Assembly (NCBI RefSeq): GCF_000988165.1
Contig: NW_020169384.1
Span: 1-14,389 of the forward strand
DNA from: Vairimorpha ceranae
Taxonomy: Eukaryota > Microsporidia > Nosematidae
Length of the DNA: 14,389 nucleotides
Direction: 5' to 3'
Position numbers and translations under genes: made by a program. How positions within the stretch are numbered: position 1 is the stretch's first letter; the number at the start of each line of letters is the position of its first letter. The notes under the pieces are model-generated. The model was not told the DNA's origin. It worked only from the letters and a program-made list of their open reading frames with translations, and did not search any database. Below, one piece after another: positions 1 through 8,300 of the stretch.

Positions 1-90
1 TGTGTCTCAAATTATTGGATGTGTTGGAGTTTTTACTTGCTCTGTTGGGCTTTTCTACAATGTACCAATAAATATATTTTATTTTTATAT
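1..90 (+). repeat. 3' end of dispersed repeat (copy 0, cut by window edge)
   Basis: This segment aligns with the 3' end of the long repeat copy that ends near 1650. Shared blocks include AATTATTGGATGT, GCTCTRTYGGGCTTTTCT and a terminal AATAAA followed by an A/T tract ending in TATTTTATTTTT. The match fades after about base 86-90, which marks the likely 3' boundary of the element. The orientation is the same as in the other two copies. AATAAA just before the end would suit a polyadenylated transcript, but this is inference. Confidence 0.7.
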
Positions 91-156
91 TTTTTTTATA
101 TATAGATGCTTAATTTTTTATTTGTGTAAATTTAAAAAAATTACATATACCATTAT

Positions 157-432
157 TTATTTAGACAAAAAATCAATTCTTCTTGAGCTATAATATTTAG
201 CCTTTTTCTGCTTTGGAGTAATCTCAACATATCCATTAGGTGACATTAATTGAATTACACGCTTTGGTGTTCCAATCTTCTTGGGTGAGAATATTCTTGC
301 TACATTTTCACATTCTGAAATTATTTTTGATTTTGTAACGTTGTCCATAGACTTACGTTTTATTATTATTTCTGTAGATTTAATTTTTTTTAAATATTTT
401 CTTGAGGACCAATTTTTTCTATCGAGTATCAT
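157..432 (-). CDS. Small basic hypothetical protein with clustered Ser/Thr-Pro sites
   Basis: I do not recognise this family. The frame is open further upstream to a TTG at 477, but the first ATG (430-432) gives 91 residues and is the plausible eukaryotic start. The protein is strongly basic, with a Lys/Arg-rich N-terminal half. Residues of the second half hold four Ser/Thr-Pro dipeptides in about 30 residues (SPKK, TPKR, SPNG, TPKQ). Three of these fit the proline-directed kinase pattern S/T-P-x-K/R or resemble it, and SPKK-type motifs can also bind AT-rich minor grooves. No membrane segment or signal peptide is visible. It lies between a repeat end and tRNA-Trp on the opposite strand. A C-rich patch (CCTTCCCGCC on the minus strand) lies about 35 bases upstream of the ATG. 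Short length and lack of a recognised homologue leave real doubt, but the composition is gene-like and not low-complexity. Confidence 0.5.
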   Translation of the reverse strand: MILDRKNWSSRKYLKKIKSTEIIIKRKSMDNVTKSKIISECENVARIFSPKKIGTPKRVIQLMSPNGYVEITPKQKKAKYYSSRRIDFLSK

Positions 433-508
433 GGCTTGCAAATATGTAATTTTATATATTTTTTGGCGGGAAGGCAAATCACAAAGTACATTTTTTGTCT
501 TGTTTTTA

Positions 509-580
509 GACCTCGTGGCGCAATGGTAGCGCGTCGGATTCCAGTCCCGAAGGTTCTGGGTTCAAATCCTGGCGAGGTCA
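509..580 (+). tRNA. tRNA-Trp (anticodon CCA)
   Basis: This is a 72-base intronless tRNA. The 7-bp acceptor stem GACCTCG/CGAGGTC is perfect and is followed by discriminator A at 580. The D arm is GCGC-AATGGTA-GCGC. The anticodon loop TTCCAGT gives anticodon CCA, which reads UGG (Trp). The T arm CTGGG-TTCAAAT-CCTGG contains the internal B box. The anticodon stem TCGGA/CCCGA has four pairs and an A-C mismatch next to the loop, which is unusual. TTTT at 581-584 is the likely RNA polymerase III terminator. The sequence resembles eukaryotic cytosolic tRNA-Trp. Confidence 0.95.
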
Positions 581-584
581 TTTT

Positions 585-751
585 AACAAATTAGTTATTT
601 GTCAAATAACTTTTTAATTCTCTTTTATAATCACATGCTACTATTATTAATGATGCCATATTGGTTTCGTAAAATCTAAAAGTTATTTTATTTTTTTTAG
701 TATGCAAAGTTGGAAGGAAGGAGTTATCTTTAATAAGATCCCTTAAAATTG
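585..751. other. AT-rich spacer with a 9-bp inverted repeat
   Basis: No gene is visible here. Apart from the palindrome next to the tRNA, the stretch holds GGAAGGAAG (712-720), the left arm of an inverted repeat whose right arm CTTCCTTCC (752-760) falls at the start of the adjoining repeat. These purine and pyrimidine tracts stand out from the AT-rich surroundings. Confidence 0.5.
593..611. repeat. 19-base perfect palindrome followed by T5, just past tRNA-Trp
   Basis: AGTTATTTG, one T, then CAAATAACT forms a perfect 9-bp stem. It is directly followed by a run of T (611-615), about 12 bases past the tRNA end. It could act as a back-up transcription end or be a chance AT-rich palindrome; the short TTTT at 581 should already suffice for Pol III. 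Confidence 0.5.
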
Positions 752-799
752 CTTCCTTCCCCAGCTCTTCATAACAATAGCGTGTCTACGCAAAGGCGG
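752..799 (+). repeat. 5' segment of the dispersed repeat (copy 1), followed by a CAT microsatellite
   Basis: The block CTTCATAACAATAGCGTGTC continuing to AAGGCGG matches 13916-13952 with only a few differences; a looser match extends upstream to about 752 and 13902. The block includes the small hairpin GCGT-GTCT-ACGC. In the right-hand copy this block directly abuts the main repeat body. Here it is followed by four CAT/ATC triplets (800-812) and about 330 bases of unrelated AT-rich DNA before the body starts at 1141. A triplet tail of this kind is also seen at 3' ends of some non-LTR retrotransposons, so the block could alternatively be a separate element end. Confidence 0.6.
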
Positions 800-1140
800 C
801 ATCATCATCATCAATATATTTAAAAAGTTTGAATTTGAATATTTATTTATTTTTTAACCCTTCTTTTTTTAAATTTTTAAATTCTGTTTTAATTTTTCAT
901 TATAAAGCACTAAATATAACCTAAAGATTTGTATATAATTGTTACTAAAAGGATATTACGGGGTTTTGTGTATTTTCTTAGAGTTTCTCAATTTTTTTGT
1001 AATTGCAAAATGGTACTACTTAAATTTTACTTTACAGTGTAAGACAGTTTGTAGTTTAAACAATGCGCACAAGCCTAAAGACATGTTTCACAATTAAAAA
1101 TAAGAATATATCGTATTTATAATCCCGTTTCAAACGGGAT
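800..1140. other. AT-rich segment between the two parts of repeat copy 1
   Basis: This roughly 340-base stretch is absent from the right-hand copy of the repeat. It begins with the CAT triplets and ends with the perfect palindrome ATCCCGTTT-C-AAACGGGAT (1122-1140). GGCG occurs on both sides (795-798 and 1141-1144). No reading frame of note, RNA gene or terminal inverted repeat was found. It may be an insertion into the repeat, or simply unique DNA between two independent repeat fragments. Confidence 0.4.
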
Positions 1141-1650
1141 GGCGTTAGCTAGTTTATTTATAAAAACTTGCTAAACATTGTAACCTTGTTATTTTCTTCG
1201 TGGCTGCTGGAACAACAAGGGGGCACAGCTATTGTCCTTAGTCTTGGTATACCATTGCCGGTGGCAGAAGCCGTGACTCTTTAGAGAATCTGCATCAAAT
1301 TTAGCAGACGGGTGTCGTTAGAGAGTATTCTCACTCCGTTTAAGACAAATGTGTCTTGACCTGGGAAGGGTCTGGCTTAAAGCTGCATATTATGCCGTAG
1401 CATCCCACAGGACCGAGTTATTTTTTTAAATGATGTATTGAACCGGACATTACCCTTTAAATCCTGCTGAGTGAAGATCTCAGTCTTTATAACATATGGA
1501 TTTTAATAAATCCTATAAGGTTCCCTATCGTCCTACAAGCAAGGCCCAGTGGTATGCTGGTGTATATCGCTAATTATTGGATGTTTTATAGTTTTTACAT
1601 GCTCTATCGGGCTTTTCTTTAATGCACTAATAAACTTATTTTATTTTTGA
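1141..1650 (+). repeat. Main body of dispersed repeat (copy 1)
   Basis: This is about 510 bases and aligns colinearly with 13949-14389, at roughly 85-90% identity by eye, best in the first 230 bases. Differences are mainly transitions with few indels. No common reading frame survives: the frame open in the right-hand copy is stopped here by a TAG shortly after GCAGAAGCCGTGACTCTT. Internal features include the hairpin AAGACA-AATG-TGTCTT, present in both copies, and AATAAA close to the 3' end. It is richer in G+C than its flanks. The most likely identity is a non-autonomous or 5'-truncated retroelement or the 3' UTR of a larger transposon. A solo LTR is less likely because clear TG...CA ends are not visible. 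Confidence 0.7.
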
Positions 1651-1948
1651 TACTATCACAAATTTTGAAAAGGCACACTGATTATTCTATTTTGAGTCTT
1701 GATGCCGTAGAAGCTTTCTTAGATGACAACAAGTTTATTTTATTCTTTTAAAAAAGACAAAGCAACCACTTAAATGCTTATTATTTAACAGTGTGCAAGA
1801 AAGACAATAAATTGACATAAATTTTAAATATAAAAAATTAAAACCAAGCTTTTTAAACGCAAATATTGAATGACTTCTTATAATTTATGCTTTTAAAAGA
1901 AAGTGAATTTTTATATTAACATTTTACCAAAAATTCATACATCATGGG
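1651..1948. other. AT-rich spacer, nothing recognised
   Basis: This is unique AT-rich sequence between the end of the repeat and the HOP1 upstream region. No gene, RNA or convincing repeat was seen. Confidence 0.5.
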
Positions 1949-1964
1949 GTTATAAATTTATAAC
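1949..1964. promoter_or_regulatory. 16-base perfect palindrome upstream of HOP1
   Basis: GTTATAAATTTATAAC is its own reverse complement and starts about 80 bases before the HOP1 ATG. It contains TATAAA-like cores on both strands, so it could be a core promoter element or a dimeric factor site. Function is inferred from position only. Confidence 0.3.
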
Positions 1965-1988
1965 AACCTTATTTTATTTATGTATTAT

Positions 1989-2029
1989 ATTTATGCAAAA
2001 AAGCATTTAAGTTTTTTTATTGCATAAAT
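1989..2029 (+). promoter_or_regulatory. Stem-loop ending one base before the HOP1 start codon
   Basis: ATTTATGCAA (1989-1998) and TTGCATAAAT (2020-2029) are perfect 10-base inverted copies. The stem can be extended by pairing the following A-run with the T-run at 2012-2018. If transcribed, the hairpin would sit immediately before ATG 2031; if not, it may be a pair of binding sites. No CCC motif is seen before this gene, unlike two other genes in the window. Confidence 0.35.
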
Positions 2030-2030
2030 T

Positions 2031-3518
2031 ATGGATTATCAATCACAGATCAAAGTTTTAGTTTACAATGCCTTTTCTTGTATAACTTACATTAGAAACT
2101 TTTTTAGTGAAGATTGCTTTACTAAAGGCTTTCCTACAATAATAAAGAATCATAAAACTAAAGAGTTATTAGATATTTTAGAAAAAGGCGTCTATGATGC
2201 AATTGATAAACAATTTCTTTACAATTTTACTATCTTCATAATTGTCAGTAATCATATTGTTGAATCATACACATTCAAAATTAATTATTGCAGCAGTAAT
2301 GCAAACCTTAAAAATTTCTGTCTAGTTTTACAAAAACTTAGTCCACTTCCATTGCATAAATCCATGAACATAAAGCTTACATTTACTGACAATACACCTT
2401 TGTCATACCAGCCGTATGGATTTAAAGATGGATCAGATGTATTTTATAAGCACAATAATAAAATTTCACTTTTCAAGTTTAATAATATGGAGGGATGTTT
2501 AATACCAGAAAATATAGAATATATAAAAGAAGATATATCTTTAACGACTACTAATTATGAGATTAGCATGAATAACGTTGCTAGGAGGGCAAATAATAAA
2601 GTATTTGTAGAAAAAAATAATCAAAGTACTAAGAATAATCTTAAAACAACTAGCTCTATAATTTATGGAGATAAAGAAAATTTATGTAATAACGACATGA
2701 AGGAAAATATATGTTTAGAAGATATTAAAAAAACTACATGTAATAATGACATGAAAGATAATGATACTGAGCGTATCGAAAATATATGCAATGTAGGTTT
2801 GTTAAGCCCAAAAAAAAGCCCGTCATTTTCTACTGAAAAAAATTCGGCAGAAAGACCGCATCAACAATTAGTTGAAAATAAAATCACAAAGAATACTGAA
2901 AAAAATACTAAAAAAGATGACGAAGTTGTATCGCAAAGTACTTTTAGTGCATTTGATTTTACATCCCAGAATACTTTTCCTGCTGAAATCAACAAGCAGT
3001 GTGAATTGTCCTCAAAAACTGAAATGATCGACAATGCTGTAAACCGATTGACAGTTAAAGGAGATGATAGTGCGAAGTCTACAATAAGATGCACGTGTTT
3101 AGTAAAAATAGATAATTATGACTTAATTTATTGTGATTTTTGCTGTTTATGGTTACACACTGTTTGTTGTGGATTTTTTTCTAATAAAGACAAAAGAATA
3201 CCACTAGGAAGCTTTAAATGCGAATTTTGCATTGGAAATGTAAATCAAAAAATAACAGAAAGATCACTTACAAGACGATTGCTAGCTATTCTTTATTTAG
3301 AGAAGTTTAAAAGTAAAAGATATTTAAGCTCACGAATGGGAATAAGCTACGATAAAATGAATAACATTTTCACGAAATTACAAAGCGAAGGATTTATTAA
3401 AAAAAGACAGAATAGTTATGTAGTTGTTAAAGACGAAAAAATTAAAAAACGTCTTAAAGAATATTTTAGAGTGAATAAAACCTCTATATGTATTAAAGAC
3501 ATAGATGGAAATAATTAA
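2031..3518 (+). CDS. HOP1: HOP1-like meiotic HORMA protein with PHD finger and winged helix
   Basis: This is a 495-residue protein with Hop1/HORMAD architecture. Residues from about 4 to 180 form a HORMA domain: SQIKVLVYNAFSCITYIRNF and LEKGVYDAI align with the conserved N-terminal helix and the LEKGVF block of fungal Hop1. A long Asn/Lys/Ser-rich linker follows, with an imperfect 18-residue repeat beginning CNNDMK at 219 and 237, and SQ sites at Ser301 and Ser312. A PHD finger has all eight ligands (C354, C356, C368, C371, H376, C379, C397, C400). Residues from about 405 to 475 look like a winged helix (ISYDKMNNIFTKLQSEGFIKKR). PHD plus winged helix is the chromatin-binding region known from Hop1/HORMAD proteins. 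In meiosis these proteins coat chromosome axes, promote Spo11 breaks and inter-homologue repair. The C-terminal tail could hold a HORMA closure motif, but none is certain. The first ATG with a full HORMA domain was chosen; an upstream in-frame ATG at 1944 is stopped at once. Confidence 0.88.
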   Translation: MDYQSQIKVLVYNAFSCITYIRNFFSEDCFTKGFPTIIKNHKTKELLDILEKGVYDAIDKQFLYNFTIFIIVSNHIVESYTFKINYCSSNANLKNFCLVLQKLSPLPLHKSMNIKLTFTDNTPLSYQPYGFKDGSDVFYKHNNKISLFKFNNMEGCLIPENIEYIKEDISLTTTNYEISMNNVARRANNKVFVEKNNQSTKNNLKTTSSIIYGDKENLCNNDMKENICLEDIKKTTCNNDMKDNDTERIENICNVGLLSPKKSPSFSTEKNSAERPHQQLVENKITKNTEKNTKKDDEVVSQSTFSAFDFTSQNTFPAEINKQCELSSKTEMIDNAVNRLTVKGDDSAKSTIRCTCLVKIDNYDLIYCDFCCLWLHTVCCGFFSNKDKRIPLGSFKCEFCIGNVNQKITERSLTRRLLAILYLEKFKSKRYLSSRMGISYDKMNNIFTKLQSEGFIKKRQNSYVVVKDEKIKKRLKEYFRVNKTSICIKDIDGNN

Positions 3519-4079
3519 ACACGTTAAAGTAACATCAATGCACATAAGTATTAATTTTATATAACTTTTTAAGAAAACATAACTTTTTGCTATATGAATA
3601 TTCTAATTATTAATTTTTTTTAAACAACTTTTTTAAGAAATAAAACTATTTATATTTTGAATAATTAGATAAAAAATATTAATTTGAAGATTTATTAAAG
3701 CTTTATACGTAATAAAACCATACAAACTATATTTAAGCATATAGTAATTGTAAATAATAATATTATGAAGGAAATGTTAGTTTTTAATGTAAAATAAAAA
3801 GGTTATAAATAATATAGTTTGTTTTAAAACCATTTTATAGTAGAATAATTATTTATTTTAATACTACAAAATTATGAGGTCTATACATAACTGATAAAGT
3901 TTAGTTTAAAATAGAGAATAAGTAGATCGTATGATACTATTTAACCATCAATAGAAAGATACAATTAAAAAACTAAATATTTAAAACAACATCAATAAAA
4001 CTTGTTTTTTTAATAATTTATCAAAAAAATTAAAAACACTATTAATAAATCACGACAAAGAATCACAAAATTATAATTT
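3519..4079. other. Convergent intergenic region HOP1 / PRE1
   Basis: This is 561 bases of AT-rich DNA between the 3' ends of two convergent genes. An AATAAA-type signal for HOP1 is present near 3638. No reading frame, RNA gene or strong repeat is seen. Confidence 0.6.
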
Positions 4080-4661
4080 TTATAAAACTTTATTAATGAC
4101 TTCTACACCTTCTTTACTTATAATACGTATATCTATATTAGAAATATCAACAGAACATCTTTCTTTTAAAACATCAAAACATTTATACAAAACCTCAATT
4201 GCCTTATCCTTATTAATGTCTTCAGTGTATTCTTTATCAAGTACGCCATAACAGAAATATGTGGCTATCCCTACAGCCATAAAATTATTCTCGTACATAG
4301 ATCCATAAACATCAACACTGTAAAGTTCGGGCCCATTATCTGTCAATCCACCTATAAGAAAATAATTTTCAATTGGGCGGGACCTTAGACTCCTATAAAT
4401 ACTTTTCTGAATGATATTAGCAGTAACTTTTGGGGTAATTTCTACATTGTTCTGGATTTCTTCATATATTAACTTTTCTTTTACAAAAGATGCTGTTCTG
4501 AAGGCATCTCCTTGATCACCTAAATAAGTAAATATAACTCTGTCATTAACATTTATAAATTTATTTTCATCTCTTTTAAGGACTAGATAAGAGTTTTTGA
4601 TACTAGCATCAGTTCCTATAATGACAAAGTCTTTACCTTTTAAAGCTATAGAAGACTCCAT
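4080..4661 (-). CDS. PRE1: 20S proteasome beta-4 subunit (Pre1/PSMB2 type)
   Basis: This 193-residue protein matches the beta-4 subunit of the 20S core particle in length (about 200 in fungi and animals). The start MESSIALKGKDFVIIGTDAS corresponds to the family's beginning, with no propeptide and no catalytic N-terminal threonine, as expected for this structural, non-proteolytic beta subunit. Further family blocks are GDAFRTASFVKEKL, ITPKVTANIIQKSIYRSLRSRP, and near the C-terminus VLYKCFDVLKERC followed by IRIISKEG. It would act in the nucleus and cytosol as part of the two inner beta rings. The start is supported by position and by a CCC motif about 10 bases upstream on the coding strand. 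The gene converges on HOP1 and lies 735 bases downstream of the MEC1-like stop, on the same strand as MEC1. It is too far away to suggest one transcript. It appears intact. Confidence 0.9.
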   Translation of the reverse strand: MESSIALKGKDFVIIGTDASIKNSYLVLKRDENKFINVNDRVIFTYLGDQGDAFRTASFVKEKLIYEEIQNNVEITPKVTANIIQKSIYRSLRSRPIENYFLIGGLTDNGPELYSVDVYGSMYENNFMAVGIATYFCYGVLDKEYTEDINKDKAIEVLYKCFDVLKERCSVDISNIDIRIISKEGVEVINKVL

Positions 4662-4665
4662 TATG

Positions 4666-4678
4666 TTTAAGGGTAAAA
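4666..4678 (-). promoter_or_regulatory. CCC-type start-proximal motif of the proteasome beta-4 gene
   Basis: On the minus strand TTTTACCCTTAAA ends four bases before the ATG. CCC- or GGG-containing motifs a short way before the start codon are a known transcription-linked signature of microsporidian genes with very short 5' UTRs. It is one of two good instances in this window and supports both the start and the lineage. Confidence 0.55.
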
Positions 4679-5396
4679 TAAACAGGAAAATATTTTAATG
4701 TTTAGGAGACAATATATTTAGTACATAGATATGTTTTTAAAGAAGAACTATAAGCAATATTATTTAATTTATAATTATCTATATGGTTTTTTAAGTATTT
4801 AATGTATTAAGTATACGGTAATACCCTTTATATGCAATTATATTCCACTGTCAGTGCCACAAAAATTTAATGTACACAAATAAGCACTTAAATTAGTCTT
4901 AAGACATGATACAAATATTGTACAAAATAAAAATATTGTTAAAGATATGTATCATGTACATGTCTATAATAATAATAAATTATTTATTTATAGAAAAATA
5001 TAAATAGATTTATTTAAAACCTAACTAATTATTTTTGCAAAATATAATGCTACATCCTTTAAACATAGTAGTTTTTCTGATTTAAATAAATTTAAAATTG
5101 TTTCTTTAATTTATTTTACCAATTAAAAAAGTTTATTTTTTACAAGTAAAAATAAATATTGTTTGCCTTAAAGTTGTGTATCTTTTCAATTATTTAAAGA
5201 TTAAGCGTGTGTATAAATGGCTGATTAAATTGTAATTAACTACTTTGAAAGACATAGTAACTTTAGAAGCTATTCTTATTTTTTAAAAATCACAAAGAAC
5301 AATTTTCTAAATTCATTTGCAAGTTAAATTGCTGATAAAAATATTTATGCATAAAAAATATTCAAAAAATCTGTATTTGAGATAAAAAAATAAATA
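4679..5396. other. AT-rich intergenic region with one 10-bp inverted repeat
   Basis: No gene was seen. ACATGATACA (4904-4913) and TGTATCATGT (4948-4957) are perfect inverted copies 34 bases apart. TTTATGCATAAA at 5344-5355 is a perfect 12-base palindrome near the 3' end of the kinase gene. The rest is low-complexity A/T. Confidence 0.5.
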
Positions 5397-8300
5397 TTAA
5401 ATAAAACTTAACCATCCAATATACATATTAGACAAATTATTTTGATTCATAGCTTCATCATTCAAATCTTCTATTTTACTAATAGTATCTCCGTCCTGAA
5501 TTTTATCACTCAAACTGTCAATAATCTTTTTACCTGTTGCCTCTTTTTTATTCCATTCATGTAAAGGATCATAAACAAATGATAGCAGATTACTAATAAT
5601 AATACTTCTATTTGTTTGTAATAAATCTAAAGTAGAAATACAAGTATTATTATATGTCCCATGTAACCCTAATGCACCAAATCCATTAATAATATTTTGT
5701 GTCAATCTAAAAGGAACTAGCTCAGGAATACTACAAGATTTGCCTTTATCAAAAATACAATTTAAATCTACATGAACAACATCAAAAGATTTAGAGTCAA
5801 GTAAGATATTTTCTGTATGTCGATCTCCTAATCCCATAAACCATCCTACAATGTTCATTATTCCACATGTCAATACATAATTATTTCTTACCTGATACCA
5901 ATGGTATGGATCTGTGGTCTGACTTCTAATATATTTATCTAAAATCGGACTAAATAAACTGAGAACATTTTTAAAATCTTTTAATCCTATTTTCTTTTTA
6001 ACAGAATATTTCTTAGCTACTACACTTAAATTATCATAGTATTGTACTGCTATATTTTTTATAGAAATAAGACCTTCTATATATTCAATTAAACCAAAAT
6101 TGTGAAAACATGGAATTACTTCATATGTTCTTATATAGTAGCTGGTGTTAGTACAGCTACCCGTACTGAATAATTTGTTTATTAACTTACAAACCTCAAC
6201 AAATCTACTATCTTTTCTTAAATCATCTTTGTACTTACAAAGAAAATAATATTTCTTACCATCGTCTCCTAAAAAACAGATTCTCTTTGGCGCTTGTAAT
6301 GATCTGTAAATCAATACTGTGCCCTCTATATCTTGTATAATTACAGGATATTTATTAGGTACATGCATGCCAATACATAAACATATTCCAGGAAAGTCTT
6401 TTTTAACATCAGTAATCTTTTGTGTAGTTGAAATCTCATACAAAATATCTCTCATTTTTTTTATTTTTGATAAGTAAAGCTTATTATCTATATCAAGACC
6501 ATCAGTATTAATATCATTAATAAAATATATTGAAGACCAATATACTTCCTTATAATCAAGCATTAATGACACTATAATTTTGTTAATAAATCCATTTAAA
6601 AGTGAATTATTGATTTTACAAATAATCTGATTGTAAAATGGAAGTAAAAGTAATTTTAAGTGCTTTTGTTCTAAAAATTGTAATACCAATTTAAATGCCT
6701 TATTCAATTTTCTTTTATCACTAATATCTCCAAGAGCATGAAAAACTCGTGGAACACATTCATACTTGTATTCTCCATCAATAAGTAAAGAGTTAATATA
6801 AAATTCAATTTGATCTGTTAATTTCCCATATAAAAACCAAACTCTTGATATATTTTTTACATATTCTATATTCTTTGCAAAAAAGTCTTTTGAATTTACA
6901 AGTTCTAAATATTTAACCAAAGATTTAAGATACATAGCATCTTCTTTGTTAAAGATATTTAAAACTCTCTTAAAACACTCTTTAGCTTTAGATTTATTCC
7001 CTGCTTTTATGTATACTTCCCCTAAATCATGATAAAAAGACCATTCTTTATTTTCAATTAATGGTATAACTTGTTCGACAGCCTTGTCATACTTTTTATC
7101 AGTAAGTAAACATGAAATAATATCTCTTTTTACTGTAAAATAAAAAGAATTTAAAAGTTCTAACTTAGAACTTTCTGTAGCATCATTTTCACTACAACCA
7201 GAATTTAAATCACTATTTTTAGTTTTTAATTGTTTAAGCAATGAGAAATACATAAGTTCATGCAATTTAAGCAAGCTTGTATCAGCAGAAATTCGTCTTC
7301 GTCGTGTAACAATATCAAGATTATGTATATCATTCTCAACTAACTCACAATCAACGACAAAATGTCGGCCAAGATTATCTTCCATATTAATATTCTTCCA
7401 CTCACTAAAATCATCTTCTATTATTTTAAACTGCTCATACAAATCAAAATCAATTTTTTCATTTTCTTTTTCAATTCGAAATTCGTAATATAAATTAGCC
7501 TTACTAGGTCTAACAAACATACAGTTAATACCTTGCACTCTTTCATAATCCTTAATTTTATAAAAAGCCTGTTGAAGCGTGTTGTATAAATATTCTTCAT
7601 TATTAGAAAATAGCTGTTGTTCTACAAGATAAATAATATAATAAAAGTCATCAATAAGTTTACAAGATTCAATAAGTAATTCAAAATTTATATTTAAATC
7701 ACATTTAAAATTACATTCAGTAATAAACTTAATAATTCTACAATTAATTTTATCTTCTAAGATTTCGTGTAATAATTTAATAACTAATTCATTTTTTACA
7801 CGGCATAACATGTTTACTGCAGTAAACTCAAGAATTTTGGTCGTAAAAATTTCAGTATAGCTAAATAAGCTGTAGATTGTATTCTCAGTAACGTTTTTAT
7901 CATCCGCCCATTGACACAATAAAATATTATTAAAAGCTATAAGAAACTTTTTATAATTTTTAATCTGTCGTATTTCAAATGTATCAATATTTTTAGTAGA
8001 AATATTACTTATAGCGTTATGAAATAGCACATCTAAAGCTTCATTATACATATCCTCGGGTTCAGTCTTTAGCTCTTCAATAAAATTATCCTTAAAGTAA
8101 TCTAAAGGATTTGAACTTATTTGTAATTTATATAACATTTCTAAACTTTTTTCAAATTTAATATGTCCAACAATATCTAAAATTGACTGAGGTAATTTAC
8201 CATACAAATCTCTAATTTTGGATTGGAAATCTATATCGGACTCAAATTTCTTTACAAAGTTTTTAATAAGTTCAAATTTATTCTGAGCATTGTTTAATAT

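Noticed and set aside
433..477. N-terminal extension of the small basic protein to a TTG
   Set aside because: Nuclear eukaryotic genes seldom start at TTG, and an ATG lies 15 codons downstream.
281..529. Plus-strand frame opposite the small basic gene and running into tRNA-Trp
   Set aside because: It is hydrophobic shadow sequence of the minus-strand frame and overlaps the tRNA.
1141..1650. Solo LTR of a retrotransposon
   Set aside because: No convincing TG...CA ends or flanking duplication were found. The two long copies enclose unrelated host genes, so they are not an LTR pair.
2861..3094. Minus-strand frame inside HOP1
   Set aside because: It is antisense to the HOP1 linker, which has clear domain support on either side.
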